Assembly: GCF_014280235.1 (NCBI RefSeq)
Contig: NZ_CP047940.1
Span: 682,001 to 746,000 of the forward strand
Length of the DNA stretch: 64,000 bases
Reading direction: 5' to 3'
Source of the DNA: Cyanobium sp. NS01
Lineage (GTDB): Bacteria; Cyanobacteriota; Cyanobacteriia; PCC-6307; Cyanobiaceae
Under the pieces are notes generated by a model, which was not told the origin of the DNA, ran no database searches, and worked only from the letters and a program-made list of their open reading frames with translations. The position numbers and the translations under genes are program-made. This document shows positions 1-7,890 of this stretch, piece by piece; the stretch's first letter is position 1; each line of letters begins with the position of its first letter.

Positions 1-784
1 TCGAGGGCGGCAGGGCCTGTCGCGGCCCGGCGCTGACCCAATGGGCTCCCGGCCAGCTGTCGGCATGGCGGCGCAGATCGGGGTCGTCGGCATTCAGCAG
101 GCGCACGGCGCTGTGCTCCAGCAGGCTCCGCTTGATCGCCCGGTAGGCCTCCAGGCTGCCGTGCCGTTCCAGGTGGTCAGGGGTGAGCGTGGTCCAGAGG
201 CCCACCCGGGGCGCCACCACCTGAGCCGCCTCGATCTGATAGCTGCTCAGTTCCACCACCATCCATTGCGGCAGCCCCTCGGGGGCGCTCAGCCGCTCCA
301 GCACCAGCTCCGCGGCGGAGAGGCCCACGTTGCCGGCCATCGGCGCATCGATGCCGTTGCTGTTGAGCAGGTGGTGCACCAGATGGGTCACCGTGGTCTT
401 GCCATTGGTGCCCGTGATGCCGATCCAGGGCACCGGTCGGCTGGCCTCCCAGGCCGGCACCAGTTCCCCATCCACGCGCACGCCGCGGCGCCGCAGATCC
501 TCCATGGCCGGATGGTCCCAGCGAATGCCGGGGCTCAGGATCAGCCGCTCCAGCTGGGGTCCCAGGCTGTCGAGCGCCTTGACCTCCAGGGGGATGCCCA
601 GGCGTGCCTCGATCCCCAGCTGCCGCAGCTGTTCAGCACGCCGGCGCTGCTCGGCGTCAGTGGCCGAATCGATCACGCACACCCGATGGCCCTCCCGGTG
701 GAGCAATCGAGCGGCGCCAGAGCCGGAGCGTCCGATCCCCACCACGGCGGTCAGACCCTCACGGCGCAGGGGCGTGGTGGACAT
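1..784 (-). CDS. murD: UDP-N-acetylmuramoylalanine--D-glutamate ligase, 5' part (runs off the window)
   Basis: Cytoplasmic Mur ligase that adds D-glutamate to UDP-MurNAc-L-Ala in peptidoglycan synthesis, using ATP. Only the first 261 residues are present; the gene leaves the left edge. A Gly-rich stretch GIGRSGSGAARLL lies near residue 16, and the Mur-ligase P-loop GITGTNGKTT lies near residues 121-130 with its Lys at 129. The text LTPDHLERHGSLEAY is the usual MurD central-domain signature. Start is the ATG at 784, the only one that keeps the Gly-rich N-terminus. It lies downstream of tRNA-Val on the same strand with 35 bases between. Assignment is firm; the C-terminal domain cannot be seen. 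Confidence 0.93.
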   Translation of the reverse strand, partial: MSTTPLRREGLTAVVGIGRSGSGAARLLHREGHRVCVIDSATDAEQRRRAEQLRQLGIEARLGIPLEVKALDSLGPQLERLILSPGIRWDHPAMEDLRRRGVRVDGELVPAWEASRPVPWIGITGTNGKTTVTHLVHHLLNSNGIDAPMAGNVGLSAAELVLERLSAPEGLPQWMVVELSSYQIEAAQVVAPRVGLWTTLTPDHLERHGSLEAYRAIKRSLLEHSAVRLLNADDPDLRRHADSWPGAHWVSAGPRQALPPS

Positions 785-819
785 CGGGGGCGGCGCTGCA
801 GGGCGCCGGTTCAGACAAG

Positions 820-891
820 TGGGCGATACTGGAATCGAACCAGTGACTCCTACCGTGTCAAGGTAGTGCTCTACCTCTGAGCTAATCGCCC
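820..891 (-). tRNA. tRNA-Val(GAC)
   Basis: Read on the minus strand, the 72-base sequence folds as a cloverleaf. The acceptor GGGCGAT pairs with ATCGCCC, the anticodon stem CTACC/GGTAG encloses the loop TTGACAC with anticodon GAC, and the T-arm contains GGTTCGATTCC. The discriminator base is A, and no CCA is encoded after it. It reads valine GUC/GUU codons. Confidence 0.95.
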
Positions 892-1172
892 GTAGGACGG
901 GTTTGAGGTGTGACGGTTCAAGCCTGAAGCTGGATGCTGATCGGCTTGATGTTGAACGGCTTGATGCTGAACGAAACCCTGAACGGATAGATCAGCCCAG
1001 GAACGTCAAACAACGAAATGACGACGACGCTGGTGGTGAGCAATGACCAGGCCGGAAGCCTGGATTCAGTGATCAACGGATCCCGTTCTGGAGCGGGATG
1101 CCATCGCTGCCGTGCCCTGCCATGACAAGGTGATTGGAACCTAGCAGTCGGAGCTCCTGCAACCAGCCGCCA
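892..1172. repeat. AT-richer gap with a tandem 15-mer and two hairpins
   Basis: This 281-base gap holds no convincing gene. Two head-to-tail copies of a 15-mer, CGGCTTGATGTTGAA (942-956) and CGGCTTGATGCTGAA (957-971), differ by one base. Two perfect hairpins follow: CCAGGC/GCCTGG at 1047-1063 and ATCCCG/CGGGAT at 1080-1099. The hairpins lie 3' of the S4-domain gene on the minus strand and could help end its transcript or belong to a small RNA. Neither has a clear T-run. Confidence 0.5.
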
Positions 1173-1955
1173 TCAGCGGCGCTGCAGGGTGATGCGGAAG
1201 CGGTCGCGCTTGGTGGGGCTGATCGCCTCCACCTGCAGCTCCCCCTTGCCGCTCAGCTGCACCCGGTCGCCCTCCACCAGTTCGTGGCCGGGGCGGGTCA
1301 CCGCGGCCCAGTTGAGCCGCACCTGTCCGTCGCGGATCCAGCTGCCCATCCGACTGCGCGAGACGCCGAAGCCGGCGGAGGCGACCGCGTCCAGCCGCCT
1401 GGAGGCCTCCACCGTGTCGATACGGCGCGGCAGGCGGCGCCCCGGAGGCTGCAGTTGCTCCAGGGGCAGGGGCTCCAGGCTTACCGGCACGCTGCGCACC
1501 CTCAGGTCCACCGCCTCGGGGAGGGCCCAGCTGGTGGCGATCACGGCCTGGGCGCCACGGTCGCCGCGCAGCCAGAGATCGCCCAGGGCTTGCGGCGGTA
1601 GCCCCGCGGTGGTGAGGCTGGCGCGGAAATCGGCTGGTTCAGCCGGATCGAACAGGAAATTGCCGTTCAGGCTGAGGCCACCCAGGGCTGCTTCCACCGG
1701 ATCGCACTCCTGGGCGCCGTCCCGCCGGCTGAGCAGCAGCCGGCGGCGCTCCGCCCCGCTGTAGCCCCCCTCGGCATGGAGCTGCAGTTCGGCCAGATCG
1801 CCCAGGCGCTGCTGGGCCTCCTCCAGCACCGAGCCCTCCAGAAAACCGCTCCAGAGGGGCTGCCAGGTGTGCAGCACCCGTTCGGCGCTGGCGATCAGGG
1901 CCTCCAGCTCGCCTGGATGGCGGCTGCCCGACAGCAGGTCGCGGCGGGGCAGCAT
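1173..1955 (-). CDS. Photosystem II S4 domain protein (YlmH-like RNA-binding protein)
   Basis: A 260-residue protein of the cyanobacterial/plastid PSII S4 family, whose members are linked to photosystem II assembly and carry a C-terminal S4 RNA-binding domain. The N-terminal part (LLSGSRHPGELEALIASAE) matches the YlmH-like region. The S4 domain lies near residues 180-250, with RLDAVASAGFGVSRSRM and GQVRLNWAAV. It overlaps the stop of the upstream membrane-protein gene by one base (TGATG), so the two form an operon. Family membership is recognised from sequence; the exact role is known only by homology. Confidence 0.85.
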   Translation of the reverse strand: MLPRRDLLSGSRHPGELEALIASAERVLHTWQPLWSGFLEGSVLEEAQQRLGDLAELQLHAEGGYSGAERRRLLLSRRDGAQECDPVEAALGGLSLNGNFLFDPAEPADFRASLTTAGLPPQALGDLWLRGDRGAQAVIATSWALPEAVDLRVRSVPVSLEPLPLEQLQPPGRRLPRRIDTVEASRRLDAVASAGFGVSRSRMGSWIRDGQVRLNWAAVTRPGHELVEGDRVQLSGKGELQVEAISPTKRDRFRITLQRR

Positions 1956-2506
1956 CAGCGGTCTGCCAGGCGCACTACCGCCAGGGGCCGGTGCTGCTGC
2001 AGCAGCAGCCAGGGCATGTCCACGCCGCTGGCGGTCTCAGCCAGCAGCAGCCAGCTGCCTTCCTCCAGCCGGTTGCGCAGGCCGCGGATCCTGTCGTCGT
2101 CCTCGGAACTCACGCTGGCCGCGGCGGCGAAACTGCCCATCCAGCCCGACACCAGACCCAGCAGGGCTCCGATCAGGTGCTGGCTCCAGGCCCCCGCAAA
2201 GGCGAAGGTGTCGAGATCGGTGATGTAGGTGAAGGTGAGCCCGGCCATGAAGCCGAAGGGCAGCAGCCAGCGGGCCATGCTGCGCTGCCTGTTGCGGCGC
2301 GCCACCGCTGGATTGAGGCGGGGCACGTCATCCAGGCTGCTCTCCTGGGCCCCGATGGCCACCAGCTCCGCCAGGGGAGGCTGCCGCTCGGCCAGGCTCT
2401 CCTGGCACTGCTTCAACCGCTTGCGGTCGTTGAACACCACCACCACGCTCGTGCCCACGCCGCCTTGCCTCAGAAATTCGGTCTGCGCGGCATTCTCGCT
2501 GCTCAC
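1955..2506 (-). CDS. Conserved cyanobacterial two-helix membrane protein, function unknown
   Basis: A 183-residue protein I do not recognise by function. Residues 1-75 are polar and include FNDRKRLKQCQESLAERQ. Two hydrophobic segments follow near residues 80-97 and 110-130, the second Gly/Ala-rich (LIGALLGLVSGWMGSFAAAA). After an acidic patch SSEDDD comes a soluble tail. It is the first gene of a two-gene minus-strand unit with the S4-domain protein, overlapping by one base, and is divergent from serA with 39 bases between start codons. The pairing suggests a thylakoid- or membrane-linked role, which is inference only. Confidence 0.7.
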   Translation of the reverse strand: MSSENAAQTEFLRQGGVGTSVVVVFNDRKRLKQCQESLAERQPPLAELVAIGAQESSLDDVPRLNPAVARRNRQRSMARWLLPFGFMAGLTFTYITDLDTFAFAGAWSQHLIGALLGLVSGWMGSFAAAASVSSEDDDRIRGLRNRLEEGSWLLLAETASGVDMPWLLLQQHRPLAVVRLADR

Positions 2507-2545
2507 TACACTTCACCTCCGGCTTACCCACCCCACCTGCCGGGC

Positions 2546-4132
2546 ATGACAAAGGTTCTCGTCTCCGATCCCATCGACCAGGCGGGGATCGACATCCTCT
2601 CCGAGGTGGCCCAGGTGGACCTCCGCCCCGGTCTCTCGGCCGCGGAGCTCAAGGCCTGCATCGGTGGCTACGACGCTCTGATGATCCGCTCCGGCACCAC
2701 GGTGACCGCCGAGGTGATCGAAGCCGCCGACCGCTTGCGCATCATCGGTCGGGCCGGCGTCGGCGTCGACAACGTGGACGTGCCTGCGGCCACCCGTCGC
2801 GGCGTGTTGGTGGTGAATTCGCCTGAGGGCAACACGATCGCGGCCGCCGAGCACGCCCTGGCCCTGATGCTGTCGCTGTCGCGCCACGTGCCCCAGGCCC
2901 ACGCCAGCACCCTGGCCGGTGGCTGGGACCGCAAGACCTACGTGGGCAATGAGCTCTACAAGAAGAAGCTCGGCGTGGTGGGCCTCGGCAAGATCGGCTC
3001 CCACGTGGCCCGGGTGGCCAAGGCCATGGGGATGGAGCTGCTCGCCTACGACCCCTTCGTCTCCCCCGAGCGGGCCCAGACGATGCAGGTGAAGCTGCTG
3101 CCCCTGGCCGAGCTGTTCGCCGAGGCCGACTACGTCACCCTGCACCTGCCCCGCACGCCCGACACCGAGAATCTGGTGAACGCGGCGTTGCTGCGCACCA
3201 TGAAGCCCACGGCCCGCCTGGTCAACTGCGCCCGGGGGGGCATCGTCGATGAGGCGGCCCTGGCCGAGGCCGTGGAGGCCGGCGTGATCGCCGGCGCCGC
3301 CCTGGACGTGTACGCCAAGGAGCCCCTGGCCGCCGACTCGCCCCTGCGGCTCGTGAAGGAACGTCTGCTGCTCACCCCCCACCTCGGGGCGAGCACCGCC
3401 GAGGCCCAGGAGAACGTGGCCATCGATGTGGCCGAGCAGATCCGGGACGTGCTGCAGGGCCTGCCCGCCCGCAGTGCGGTGAACATCCCCGGCCTCAACG
3501 CCGAGGTGATGGAGCAGCTGAAGCCCCATCTGCAGCTGGCCGAGACCCTGGGGCAGCTGCTCAGCCAGCTGGCCGGCGGCGGCATCAGCGAACTGGAGGT
3601 GCGCCTGCAGGGGGAATTCGCCAGCCATCCGGCCCAGCCCCTGGTGGTGGCCGCCCTCAAGGGAATGCTTTCCACCGCGCTCGGGGATTCGATCAACTAT
3701 GTGAACGCCAGCCTGGAGGCCAAGGAGCGCGGCATCCACGTGCTTGAGGTGAAGGATGACGCCGCCCGCGACTACGCCGGCGGCTCGCTGCAGCTCAGCT
3801 CCCGCAGCAGTCTCGGCAACCACAGCGTCACCGGAGCCGTGTTCGCCGATGGGGAGTTACGGGTCACCTGCATCGACGAGTTTCCCGTGAGCGTGAACCC
3901 GAGCCGCCACATGCTGTTCACCCGTCACCGGGACATGCCAGGCATCATTGGCCAGATCGGTTCGGTGCTGGGCGAGAACAACGTCAACATCGCCTCGATG
4001 CAGGTGGGCCGCCGCATCGTGCGGGGGGATGCGGTGATGGTGCTCAGCCTCGACGATCCGATTCCGGCCAGCCTGCTGGCCCTGGTGCATGAGATCACCG
4101 GCATCCAGGAGGCCCATCCGGTGACCCTCTGA
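2546..4132 (+). CDS. serA: D-3-phosphoglycerate dehydrogenase
   Basis: Oxidises 3-phosphoglycerate to 3-phosphohydroxypyruvate with NAD+, the first step of the phosphorylated serine pathway. The 528-residue length is the long form with catalytic and NAD domains, an intervening domain and a C-terminal ACT domain. The NAD fold is marked by VGLGKIGSHVA, catalytic signatures by NCARGGIVDEAAL and TPHLGASTAEAQ. The ACT domain begins near residue 455 (MLFTRHRDMPGIIGQIG), implying amino-acid feedback as in the family. Start is the ATG opening MTKVLVSDPIDQAGI; the open frame extends upstream without homology. prmA follows 29 bases later. Confidence 0.96.
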   Translation: MTKVLVSDPIDQAGIDILSEVAQVDLRPGLSAAELKACIGGYDALMIRSGTTVTAEVIEAADRLRIIGRAGVGVDNVDVPAATRRGVLVVNSPEGNTIAAAEHALALMLSLSRHVPQAHASTLAGGWDRKTYVGNELYKKKLGVVGLGKIGSHVARVAKAMGMELLAYDPFVSPERAQTMQVKLLPLAELFAEADYVTLHLPRTPDTENLVNAALLRTMKPTARLVNCARGGIVDEAALAEAVEAGVIAGAALDVYAKEPLAADSPLRLVKERLLLTPHLGASTAEAQENVAIDVAEQIRDVLQGLPARSAVNIPGLNAEVMEQLKPHLQLAETLGQLLSQLAGGGISELEVRLQGEFASHPAQPLVVAALKGMLSTALGDSINYVNASLEAKERGIHVLEVKDDAARDYAGGSLQLSSRSSLGNHSVTGAVFADGELRVTCIDEFPVSVNPSRHMLFTRHRDMPGIIGQIGSVLGENNVNIASMQVGRRIVRGDAVMVLSLDDPIPASLLALVHEITGIQEAHPVTL

Positions 4133-4161
4133 ACAGGCCTGTTCCCCCGCCGCGATCAACC

Positions 4162-5085
4162 ATGACCCTGTGCTGGTGGCGGCTGGAACTCCCTGTGCCG
4201 CCCCAGCTGGAGGAGTCGCTGCTGTGGAAACTGCAGGACCTGGGCCTTCCCCGGGTGGCGATCCGGCATCGGCCTGAGCGACCAGACCAGCGCCTGCTGC
4301 AGGCCTGGCTGCCGGCCATCGACTGGCCTGAGCCAGAGCGGCGCCAGCTGGAGGCTGCCCTGGCCCAGCTGGCCGATCCCTTTGGGCTGGTGTTCCCGCC
4401 CGTGTCCTGGCAACAGCAGGCCGACGAAGACTGGAGCAGCAGCTGGAAGCAGCACTGGCGACCCGATCCAGTCGGGCAGCGGCTGCTGATCCTGCCCGCC
4501 TGGCTGGATCGCCCTGCGGAGCACGCCGACAGGCTCGTGATCCGCATGGACCCCGGCAGCGCCTTCGGCACGGGCAGCCATCCCACCACCCGCCTCTGCC
4601 TCGAGGAGATCGAGGCGCTGCTGGCGCAGCAGGGGGCGGCGGGCTTCAGCCCGGCAGGGGAGTTCAGCGTGGCCGACCTGGGCTGCGGCAGCGGCGTCCT
4701 CGGCATGGCGGCCCTGCTGCAGGGCGCCACCCGGGTGGCCGCCGCCGACACCGATGCCCTGGCTGTGCGCGCCACCCGGGCGAACGCCACCATGAACGGC
4801 TGTGGCGAGCAGCTGCAGGTGGTGCAGGGCTCAGCAGCGGAGCTCGCGGCCCTGCAGGCCGGCCAGCGGGCCGACCTGCTGCTCTGCAACATCCTGGCGC
4901 CGGTGCTCGAGGCCCTCTGCCCCGCCTTCAGCAGCCTGCTGGCTCCTGGGGGGGTGGGCGTGCTCAGTGGCCTGCTGGAGGATCAGACACCGCGCCTGCA
5001 GAGGGTTCTCGCGGCCGAAGGCTGGCTCAGCAGCCTGGCGCGCCGGCAGAGCGGCTGGGCGCTGTTGCGGATCCGCAGGGCCTGA
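4162..5085 (+). CDS. prmA: Ribosomal protein L11 methyltransferase
   Basis: SAM-dependent enzyme that methylates ribosomal protein L11. The 307-residue protein has the L11-recognition N-terminal half, the family signature DPGSAFGTGSHPTT near residue 135, and the SAM-binding motif DLGCGSGVLG near residue 172. A post-motif LLCNILAP fits the NxxP-like catalytic loop region of the family. It follows serA by 29 bases on the same strand and is probably co-transcribed. Start is an ATG and the length is normal. Confidence 0.94.
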   Translation: MTLCWWRLELPVPPQLEESLLWKLQDLGLPRVAIRHRPERPDQRLLQAWLPAIDWPEPERRQLEAALAQLADPFGLVFPPVSWQQQADEDWSSSWKQHWRPDPVGQRLLILPAWLDRPAEHADRLVIRMDPGSAFGTGSHPTTRLCLEEIEALLAQQGAAGFSPAGEFSVADLGCGSGVLGMAALLQGATRVAAADTDALAVRATRANATMNGCGEQLQVVQGSAAELAALQAGQRADLLLCNILAPVLEALCPAFSSLLAPGGVGVLSGLLEDQTPRLQRVLAAEGWLSSLARRQSGWALLRIRRA

Positions 5086-5250
5086 GGCCGAGGCCTGATG
5101 TCGCATAAGGCACGCTGATCTGTGTCTGCCCTTTGATTGGCCTTCCGGCCCTCGGGCCCCGAAATCGACAGGAACGGCCTGTGGCGGATGTATGAAGGGC
5201 GGGTCCTACAGGCCCGGTTGCCCGGGTGCCTGTGAGCCCCAATCCCTTCC

Positions 5251-5550
5251 ATGGCTTCCTACAAGGTCACCCTCATCAACGAGAGCGAAGGCCTCAACAA
5301 GACCATCGAGGTTCCTGACGATCAGTACATCCTCGACGCCGCTGAAGAGCAGGGCATCGACCTCCCCTACTCCTGCCGCGCCGGTGCCTGCAGCACCTGC
5401 GCCGGCAAGCTGTCCTCCGGAACCGTTGACCAGTCTGACCAGAGCTTCCTCGACGACGACCAGATCGAAGCTGGTTTCGTGCTCACCTGCGTGGCTTACC
5501 CCACCAGCGACTGCACCATCAAGACCCACTCCGAAGAAGAGCTCTACTGA
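5251..5550 (+). CDS. petF: Plant-type [2Fe-2S] ferredoxin I
   Basis: Soluble electron carrier that takes electrons from photosystem I to FNR and other stromal-type enzymes. At 99 residues it is exactly the usual size. Cluster ligands are Cys42, Cys47 and Cys50 (CRAGACSTC) and Cys80. The C-terminus HSEEELY is typical for cyanobacterial PetF and contains the FNR-contact acidic residues. A 165-base leader separates it from prmA, so it probably has its own promoter. A strong intrinsic terminator at 5607-5629 follows, making it a likely monocistronic, highly expressed gene. Confidence 0.97.
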   Translation: MASYKVTLINESEGLNKTIEVPDDQYILDAAEEQGIDLPYSCRAGACSTCAGKLSSGTVDQSDQSFLDDDQIEAGFVLTCVAYPTSDCTIKTHSEEELY

Positions 5551-5606
5551 GTTCTCAGGCTGTCTGACGGCAGGCCCCAGGCCTCTCGTCTTCCCGTTCT
5601 GACCAT

Positions 5607-5629
5607 GCCACCCTGATGGGTGGCTTTTT
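5607..5629 (+). terminator. Intrinsic terminator of petF
   Basis: Perfect 7-bp stem GCCACCC/GGGTGGC with a four-base loop (TGAT), followed immediately by TTTTT. It sits 57 bases after the petF stop. The ATG of the next gene at 5631 begins two bases after the T-run. Confidence 0.88.
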
Positions 5630-5630
5630 C

Positions 5631-6077
5631 ATGCCCTCCCAGCCGCCTCCCGCCCCGCTGCCTCGGCCCGATCAGGAGCTGCTGGAGCCAGGCAGTGTGC
5701 ACGCCAGTCCAGGCGGCCAGTACAGCTATCGGGTGCTGGGGGCCTGCTGCCGGCTGTTCGACCGGGAAGACCTGCCCTGGCCGTGCTGCCGGCTGGCCTG
5801 GCGCAGCAAGGAGCCCAGCTGGCGGCGGGTGGGCCGGCGCTTCGTGGCCGACCTGGCCGCCCGCCGCTGTCCTTCCTATGCCGTGGAGCTGCTCCAGCCT
5901 GGCTCCCGGCCCACCGCCACGGTGATCACCCTGTTCCCGGTGCGCCTCGCCGGCGGCCTGCAGGAGTGGTGGTACAGCAAGTTGCCCAGTTCCTTCGACC
6001 CCACCAACCAACAGCCTCCAAGGGCCGCTCCCCCGCCGTCCAGCCAGCAAAAAGCCGGTGTGGGGGACACCGGCTGA
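5631..6077 (+). CDS. Small hypothetical cyanobacterial protein
   Basis: A 148-residue protein I do not recognise. It has a Pro-rich N-terminus (MPSQPPPAPLPRP), a core rich in Arg, Trp and Cys (GACCRLFDREDLPWPCCRLAW), and a disordered Pro/Ser-rich tail after residue 125. An in-frame ATG at 5616 lies inside the petF terminator loop, so the start at 5631 is preferred. The last 25 bases overlap a terminator hairpin that serves psbV on the other strand. With no visible spacing from the petF terminator, it may be expressed by read-through or be translated from an unseen start further in. Confidence 0.6.
   Translation: MPSQPPPAPLPRPDQELLEPGSVHASPGGQYSYRVLGACCRLFDREDLPWPCCRLAWRSKEPSWRRVGRRFVADLAARRCPSYAVELLQPGSRPTATVITLFPVRLAGGLQEWWYSKLPSSFDPTNQQPPRAAPPPSSQQKAGVGDTG
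6049..6075 (-). terminator. Intrinsic terminator of psbV
   Basis: On the minus strand the 9-bp perfect stem AGCCGGTGT/ACACCGGCT closes a five-base loop and runs into TTTTT (plus-strand A-run at 6049-6053). It lies 34 bases beyond the psbV stop and overlaps the 3' end of the plus-strand gene that ends at 6077. Confidence 0.88.
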
Positions 6078-6108
6078 GGCTTCACAGGACCGCTGGAACC
6101 CAGCGGGC

Positions 6109-6642
6109 TCAGAAGTAGATCTTGCCGCCGCCCCACTGCAGGCCCTGGGCCTTGGGCGCCACCAGGATGTAGCCGGCCATCAGGCGCAGGTCGTCGTCAT
6201 CGAGATCGCGCATCTTCACGAACACGTCGCTGCTGCGCATGCTGGGATGCAGGTCGGCAATGCTGTATTCACCGTCGTAGCTGGTGGGGTCTTTCATGTA
6301 GTCCACCAGGGCCTCGACGTTGTCGCGGGCCGGGGTGGCCAGGGCCAGGGTTTCAGGATCGAGCCCCACGTTCTGGTTGGTCTTGGTGATGCCGCCGGCG
6401 TGGCACTCGCCGCAGCTGTTGTTGAACAGCTTGCGACCGCCCTTGATCTCCGCTTCGCTGAAGGTCACCGCGGTGCCGTCAGGGCTGGCGGGAACGGTGA
6501 GCTGCTCGCTGGTCCACTGGGCGGCCAGGGCCTGGCCGCCGAAGCCGAGGCAGAGCAGCAGGGCCAGGGGCAGCGCCAGCAGGGCACGGGCAGCGGCCCG
6601 CAGCACTCTGCGAAGGGCCGATGGGGAGAAGGTTGAGGCCAT
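6109..6642 (-). CDS. psbV: Cytochrome c-550, extrinsic photosystem II subunit
   Basis: Lumenal haem protein that stabilises the oxygen-evolving Mn4CaO5 cluster on photosystem II. From the ATG at 6642 the product is 177 residues with a Sec-type signal peptide ending near residue 40 (GGQALA, then AQWTSEQLTVPAS). The haem-binding CGECH has Cys77, Cys80 and His81. The C-terminus AQGLQWGGGKIYF is diagnostic of PsbV. A longer in-frame start at 6693 would put a charged, Pro-rich stretch before the signal peptide, so 6642 is preferred. It lies 113 bases downstream of the RNase Z gene with its own terminator, suggesting separate control. Confidence 0.95.
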   Translation of the reverse strand: MASTFSPSALRRVLRAAARALLALPLALLLCLGFGGQALAAQWTSEQLTVPASPDGTAVTFSEAEIKGGRKLFNNSCGECHAGGITKTNQNVGLDPETLALATPARDNVEALVDYMKDPTSYDGEYSIADLHPSMRSSDVFVKMRDLDDDDLRLMAGYILVAPKAQGLQWGGGKIYF

Positions 6643-6755
6643 TGGGGGAAGCCGGCGGTGTGGCAGAGGGAGGTGGGGCGACGGAAACCGCATCGGAGAC
6701 CTTGTATCACGGGCAACGGGGCCGTAGCGGCGCAGTCGGGAGAACTGTTGCAGGG

Positions 6756-7799
6756 CTAGGGCTGTGGGGCCGCCCGTGCTCGGCGTCTTGGGCTGGCCCT
6801 GGGGGCAGCGGCGCCGCTGCTGGGGGCAGTCGCGGCCTCGGCCAGTGGCTCGGCGGGGCCGGGCACCACGTCGAGCGTCAGAAAGTCCTTGGCCAGCAGC
6901 GTGTTGGCGAAGATGGCGCGTGCTTCCTCCACGAGGTCCTCGGCGCTGATCGCGTTGCCGGCCACGTAGCGCGGGCTCAGATGGGTCAGTGCCAGCTGCT
7001 TGACCCCGGCGGCCAGGGCCGTCTGGGCGGCCATGGTGCTGGTGGAGTGCTGGCGCTGGTAGGCGAGCTCCGCCTCCCCATGGGAGAAGGTGCTCTCGTG
7101 GATGAGCAGATCGGCGCCGCGGGCCAGCTCCACGGCGGCCTCACAGAACACCGTGTCGGTGCAATACACCATGCTGGCGCCGGGCTGGGGCGGGCCGCAG
7201 AGGCTGCCGCCGCGGATGATCCGGCCGTCCTCCAGGCTCACAGTCCGCCCCTGCTTCAGCTCGGCATAGACGGGCCCGGGCGGGATGCCCAGAGCCTGGG
7301 CCCTGGCCACGTCGAAGCGCCCCGGCCTCGGTTTCTGGTCCACGCGGTAGCCGAACGCCGGCACCCGGTGGGTGAGGGGGGTGCAGCGCACGGTGAGATC
7401 TCCGTCGTCCAGCAGCAGATGGCCCTGCTCGGCCGCCTGGCGCACCTGGTGATGCCGCAGGGGATAGCCGATGCGGGTGGAACTGGTGTGCAGCACCCCC
7501 TCCAGGTAGTCGCGCAGGCGATCGGGGCCGTAGAGGTCGATGCCGCTGCAGCTGCCGGCCATGCCAAGGCTGGCGAGCAGGCCCGGCAGGCCAAAGATGT
7601 GGTCGCCATGCATGTGGGTCACGAACACCCGGCGCAGCTGGCTCACGCGCAGGGAGCTGCGTAGAAACTGGTGCTGGGTGCCCTCGCCGCAGTCGAACAG
7701 CCAGAGCTCGCTGCGCTGCGGCAGGCGCAGCGCCACGGCGGAAACATTGCGGCTACGGGTGGGAACGCCGGAGCTGGTGCCGAGAAACGTGACCTGCAC
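6756..7799 (-). CDS. rnz: Ribonuclease Z (tRNA 3' endonuclease)
   Basis: Zinc-dependent metallo-beta-lactamase-fold nuclease that trims tRNA 3' trailers. With the GTG at 7799 the 347-residue protein begins [18 protein letters not shown], the canonical N-terminus; the open frame upstream has no homology. The zinc motif [15 protein letters not shown] lies near residue 60, and [11 protein letters not shown] and LTHLSPRY supply the later His ligands. The last 25 residues are Ala/Arg/Pro-rich and likely disordered. It is relevant here because the neighbouring tRNAs lack an encoded CCA. It is divergent from the SpoIID-like gene. Confidence 0.93.
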   Translation of the reverse strand: MQVTFLGTSSGVPTRSRNVSAVALRLPQRSELWLFDCGEGTQHQFLRSSLRVSQLRRVFVTHMHGDHIFGLPGLLASLGMAGSCSGIDLYGPDRLRDYLEGVLHTSSTRIGYPLRHHQVRQAAEQGHLLLDDGDLTVRCTPLTHRVPAFGYRVDQKPRPGRFDVARAQALGIPPGPVYAELKQGRTVSLEDGRIIRGGSLCGPPQPGASMVYCTDTVFCEAAVELARGADLLIHESTFSHGEAELAYQRQHSTSTMAAQTALAAGVKQLALTHLSPRYVAGNAISAEDLVEEARAIFANTLLAKDFLTLDVVPGPAEPLAEAATAPSSGAAAPRASPRRRARAAPQP

Positions 7800-7890
7800 G
7801 GGCCTTGTGCCTCCTGCGCATGCTGCCACGCCGGGGCTGGCGGGCTGCCAACAGCATCGCCACAATGGGGGGCCTTCTGCCGGCCCACCT

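Noticed and set aside
41-880. Long plus-strand open frame over murD and tRNA-Val
   Set aside because: It is the antisense shadow of murD, and its translation has no recognisable domain.
1991-2545. Extension of the serA frame upstream of 2546
   Set aside because: It lies antisense to the membrane-protein gene and carries no homology; serA clearly begins at MTKVLVSDP.
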